A DNA stretch of 7,641 nt from Eubacteriales Family XIII. Incertae Sedis bacterium (GTDB taxonomy: Bacteria > Bacillota > Clostridia > Peptostreptococcales > Anaerovoracaceae), in NCBI GenBank assembly GCA_031272745.1, contig JAISTF010000170.1:1-7641 (forward strand), given 5' to 3'. Position 1 is the first letter of the stretch, and each line of letters starts with the position of its first letter. Made by a program: the position numbers and the translations under genes. Of the stretch, positions 5,621 through 7,641 are shown piece after piece. The notes below the pieces were generated by a model, which was given only the letters and a program-made list of their open reading frames with translations, was not told the DNA's origin and ran no database searches.

Positions 5621-6964
5621 TCACAAATTGTCTACGAGGTCTCGCACCCAGATTTTTTTGCGGAAACGCCACCTTGTGAAGAAGATCTTCACGACCTCCT
5701 CCGTCTGCACCATGAGCACGACCGCCCAGATGGGGATGCCGAGCGCGAGCGCGCCGAGGAACGCAAGCGGCACGCCGATGCACCACACGGTGCCCGTGTC
5801 GATGAACAGGCCCGCGCGTGTATCGCCGCCCGACCGCAGCGCACCCGTGATGATGACCGCGTTGTGAATCTTGACGAACAGCGTCGCGCCGTAGACGAGC
5901 AGAATCAGCGCCGCGTAGTGCTCTCCAAGCTCCGTGAAATTGAATAACTTTACGAACACCCGCGAGGCGGCGATGAGCGCGCCGCCCATGACGAGCCCGA
6001 GGATCACGGCGATTTTCAGGATGCGCCGCGCCATCTCATAGGCCTCCTCCGTCTCGCCGCGCCCGAGCTTTTCCCCGCAGAGAATCAGCATGGCATCCCC
6101 GATGCTGAAGCAGACGAGCGAGAAGATGTTGAAGATCGTGTTGCCTGCCTGGACGGCGGCGAATTCCGTCACGCCCATGCGTCCGTAGGCCGCGTTGTAC
6201 ATCGAGGAGCCTGCCGCCCAGATGACCTCGTTGCCCATCGTCGGAAGCGCGTTGGCAAACACGCGCCCCACGAGCTCCCGCGTCCATCCGAAATACTCCC
6301 GCGGCGGTCCCGCGAGAAGGTTTCGCCGCGCAAAGATCACGATCAGGTAGAGCGCGAGCTCGACGCATCGTGAGGAAACCGTTGCGAGCGCCGCACCCAT
6401 GATGCCCATCTTCGGAAAGCCGAGGAACCCGTTCACGAGCAGGATGCACAGCACCGTGTTCAGCGAGAAGACGACGATGCTGACCTTCATCGGGATGTCC
6501 GTCTGTTGCGTCGCCTTCAGCCCCGCGGACAGCGGCACCGTCACGCTCCATGTCAGGAAGATGAAGGCGCTCCAGCGCACGAACGGCCGCCCCATGTCGA
6601 TGACCTCCGGGATGTCCGTGAAGACGCGCAGCACCGCTTCCGGCGCAAAGAAACAGACGAGGAAAAAGCCGAGCCCGATGAGAAAGCAGGTCGCGACCGC
6701 GATGCCGAGCACGCGCCGGATGCTCTCGATGTCCCCCTTGCCAAAAAACTGCGCCATATACGTGATCGTGCCGCCCGTAAAGCCAAACAGCGCCATCCAG
6801 AAAATCATGCCGACCTGCGTCGACAGCCCGACCGCCGCCAACTCCGTCTCGCCGAGGTGCCCGACCATCAGGTTGTCCACGAGGCTCAGCGACGCCGCGA
6901 TGAGGCTCTGCGCGGCGATGGGCGCCGCGACACGAAACAGTTTTTTTGCCAGACTCTCTTCCAA
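5621..6964 (-). CDS. MATE-family efflux transporter
   Basis: 447 residues with about 12 membrane segments, the size and layout of MATE (multidrug and toxic compound extrusion) exporters, which use Na+ or H+ gradients to expel cationic or other small molecules. Seen: an N-terminal amphipathic start, VDNLMVGHLGETELAAVGL (29-47), the first six-helix half to about residue 210, the second half beginning around 225 with GNEVIWAAGSSMYNAAYGRMG (244-264), and GALRSGGDTR (374-383), matching the conserved second-half MATE motif. The C-terminus is basic. The start is TTG at 6962-6964, supported by GGAG 6 nt upstream (6971-6974); no ATG occurs before residue 33, which would delete the first helix. It begins 34 nt after the tRNA terminator, with no obvious promoter between, so expression may depend on readthrough or an unrecognised promoter. 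Substrate cannot be read from sequence. Confidence 0.94.
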   Translation of the reverse strand: MEESLAKKLFRVAAPIAAQSLIAASLSLVDNLMVGHLGETELAAVGLSTQVGMIFWMALFGFTGGTITYMAQFFGKGDIESIRRVLGIAVATCFLIGLGFFLVCFFAPEAVLRVFTDIPEVIDMGRPFVRWSAFIFLTWSVTVPLSAGLKATQQTDIPMKVSIVVFSLNTVLCILLVNGFLGFPKMGIMGAALATVSSRCVELALYLIVIFARRNLLAGPPREYFGWTRELVGRVFANALPTMGNEVIWAAGSSMYNAAYGRMGVTEFAAVQAGNTIFNIFSLVCFSIGDAMLILCGEKLGRGETEEAYEMARRILKIAVILGLVMGGALIAASRVFVKLFNFTELGEHYAALILLVYGATLFVKIHNAVIITGALRSGGDTRAGLFIDTGTVWCIGVPLAFLGALALGIPIWAVVLMVQTEEVVKIFFTRWRFRKKIWVRDLVDNL

Positions 6965-6997
6965 ATATATCTCCGTCTTCCGTCGTCTTCCGCCCCG

Positions 6998-7024
6998 AAA
7001 AGCGCCGCCCTTTGCGGGCGGCGC
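6998..7024 (-). terminator. Intrinsic terminator of the tRNA operon
   Basis: A perfect 9-bp GC stem, GCGCCGCCC/GGGCGGCGC (7016-7024 with 7002-7010), with a 5-nt loop, followed on the minus strand by TTTT (6998-7001). It starts 5 nt after the encoded CCA of tRNA-Met and cleanly ends the tRNA transcript. Confidence 0.92.
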
Positions 7025-7029
7025 GGTGC

Positions 7030-7106
7030 TGGTGGGCCTTCAGGGACTTGAACCCGGGACCGTCCGGTTATGAGCCGGATGCTCTAACCGACTGAGCTAA
7101 AGGCCC
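7030..7106 (-). tRNA. tRNA-Met (anticodon CAT)
   Basis: A complete 77-nt cloverleaf including encoded CCA (7030-7032). The acceptor GGGCCTT pairs with AAGGCCC, the anticodon stem TCCGG/CCGGA encloses CTCATAA, and the T-loop is GTTCAAG. Not an initiator: the acceptor is fully paired and the anticodon stem lacks the GGG/CCC run. A CAT anticodon can also belong to tRNA-Ile2 with lysidine; the body resembles clostridial elongator Met, so Met is preferred. Last gene before the terminator. Confidence 0.9.
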
Positions 7107-7141
7107 CCGTTTGCCGCTTTCCGTCGTGCAGCGCGGCAGCG

Positions 7142-7218
7142 TGGTCGGGGCGGCGGGATTCGAACCCACGGCCCCCTGCTCCCAAAGCAGGTGCGCTACC
7201 AAACTGCGCTACGCCCCG
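7142..7218 (-). tRNA. tRNA-Pro (anticodon TGG)
   Basis: 77 nt including encoded CCA (7142-7144). The acceptor CGGGGCG pairs with CGCCCCG, the anticodon stem CCTGC/GCAGG encloses TTTGGGA, and the T-loop is GTTCGAA. Separated from tRNA-Met by 35 nt and from tRNA-Trp by 9 nt. Confidence 0.97.
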
Positions 7219-7227
7219 CAAAAAAAA

Positions 7228-7303
7228 TGGCAGGGGCAGAAGGACTCGAACCCTCGGCACGCGGTTTTGGAGACCGCTGCTCTACCAACTGAGCTATGCC
7301 CCT
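7228..7303 (-). tRNA. tRNA-Trp (anticodon CCA)
   Basis: 76 nt including encoded CCA (7228-7230). The acceptor AGGGGCA pairs with TGCCCCT, the discriminator is G, and the anticodon stem GCGGT/ACCGC encloses CTCCAAA. Canonical D and T arms. Confidence 0.97.
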
Positions 7304-7328
7304 GCGTCACGAAATTGCTTCGTGTTGA

Positions 7329-7420
7329 TGGCGGAGAAGCCGGGATTCGAACCCGGGCGCCGCTTCGCGCGACCTAATGGTTTAGCAAACCATCCTCTTC
7401 GGCCTCTTGAGTACTTCTCC
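7329..7420 (-). tRNA. tRNA-Ser (anticodon GCT)
   Basis: A 92-nt class II tRNA with a long variable arm and encoded CCA (7329-7331). The acceptor GGAGAAG pairs with CTTCTCC, and the anticodon stem ATGGT/ACCAT encloses TTGCTAA. First gene of the tRNA operon; its 5' end is about 9 nt from the predicted transcript start. Confidence 0.97.
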
Positions 7421-7435
7421 GAAACGCCAACGCCT

Positions 7436-7464
7436 ATTATACCGTGGCTTTGGCGAGTCTGCAA
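7436..7464 (-). promoter_or_regulatory. Promoter of the Ser-Trp-Pro-Met tRNA operon
   Basis: -10 TATAAT (7436-7441) is perfect, and TTGCAG (7459-7464) serves as the -35 box after a 17-nt spacer. Transcription would start near 7429, just upstream of tRNA-Ser, as is common for stable RNA operons. Confidence 0.8.
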
Positions 7465-7500
7465 GCTATAAGTCGCCTTTCTGCGCGAAAAATTTCTCTT

Positions 7501-7641
7501 CTATTTTCCGGAAGCCTCTTCGCGCATTTGCGCGCGGCGCACCTTGCCGGAGATGGTCTTCGGCAGCTCGGAGACGAATTCGATGATGCGCGGCACCTTG
7601 TACGCGGCCGCGTTCGCTTTCACGAAGGCGCGGATTTCCTT
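7501..7641 (-). CDS. C-terminal end of an AMP-forming acyl-CoA synthetase/ligase (5' part outside window)
   Basis: Only the last 46 codons and the TAG stop (7501-7503) are visible; the frame is open at the right edge. The peptide reads KEIRAFVKAN, then YKVPRIIEFVSELPKTISGK and VRRAQMR. This is the C-terminal mobile domain of the adenylate-forming (ANL) family, with the motif PKTISGK holding the invariant lysine needed for adenylation and often acetylated in acyl-CoA synthetases. Such enzymes activate carboxylic acids as acyl-AMP and then load CoA. The YK-P-RIIEFV context favours an acetyl- or medium-chain acyl-CoA synthetase rather than an NRPS module, but the substrate-binding N-domain is not in the window. 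No clear terminator follows within the 37 nt before the tRNA promoter. Confidence 0.88.
   Translation of the reverse strand, partial: KEIRAFVKANAAAYKVPRIIEFVSELPKTISGKVRRAQMREEASGK

Noticed and set aside
4784..5947. Plus-strand open frame of 387 codons
   Set aside because: Spans antisense across mgtC and the end of the MATE gene; composition (Asp/Arg/His/Glu-rich) is typical of a shadow frame.
7030..7420. tRNA cluster as an integration (att) hotspot
   Set aside because: All four tRNAs are intact, and I saw no duplicated tRNA 3' end, integrase or mobile-element gene in the window.
7482..7526. 8-bp inverted repeat (TGCGCGAA) around the stop of the acyl-CoA synthetase gene
   Set aside because: The loop is about 29 nt and no U-run follows on the minus strand, so it is not a convincing terminator; one arm is coding sequence.
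1..7641. CRISPR array or transposase
   Set aside because: No regularly spaced repeat-spacer units and no transposase motifs; the only repeats are the three-copy intergenic family at 4641-4770.

Overview
The window comes from a GC-rich bacterium, most likely a high-GC member of the Clostridia (Bacillota). The reasons are strong AGGAGG-type Shine-Dalgarno sites, a TTG start, tRNA genes with encoded CCA, and Tad, MATE and MgtC proteins of clostridial character. The lineage is inferred from protein style and not proven. Every convincing protein and tRNA gene lies on the minus strand, so the region is transcribed from right to left. The long plus-strand open frames are antisense shadows produced by high GC.

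Reading in the direction of transcription, the window opens with the last 46 codons of an AMP-forming acyl-CoA synthetase (7501-7641). A tRNA operon follows, with its own sigma-70-type promoter: Ser(GCT), Trp(CCA), Pro(TGG) and Met(CAT), closed by a textbook intrinsic terminator at 6998-7024. Next come a MATE-family exporter (5621-6964, TTG start) and an MgtC/SapB membrane protein (4871-5572), separated by 48 nt and probably co-transcribed.

A gene-poor stretch (about 4490-4870) holds three copies of a roughly 25-31 bp repeat. Two are direct and one is inverted; the inverted pair makes a 13-bp hairpin that may terminate the mgtC transcript.

The left 4.4 kb is a tight adherence (Tad/Flp type IVc pilus) operon: tadZ (3328-4344), tadA/cpaF (1933-3180), tadB (1212-1943) and tadC (from 1209, running off the left edge). 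TadZ would localise the machine, TadA is the hexameric assembly ATPase, and TadB and TadC are the inner-membrane platform. Pilin, prepilin peptidase and TadE-like genes would be expected beyond position 1. The operon has a near-consensus promoter (TTGACA-17-TATGAT) that carries a perfect 10-bp inverted repeat placed like an operator.

The most unusual features are in the Tad operon. (1) The 147-nt tadZ-tadA gap contains a strong plus-strand promoter (TTGACA-16-TATAAT with extended -10 TG) whose -35 box overlaps the tadA start codon. It would drive a highly self-complementary RNA of about 100 nt, antisense to the tadA leader. (2) The N-terminal domain of TadZ has eight cysteines in 36 residues, resembling a metal or redox centre, and its P-loop lysine is replaced by alanine. 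(3) TadC carries a roughly 220-residue insertion, predicted to be extracytoplasmic and resembling a degenerate bacterial Ig-like domain, ahead of its T2SS-F domain.
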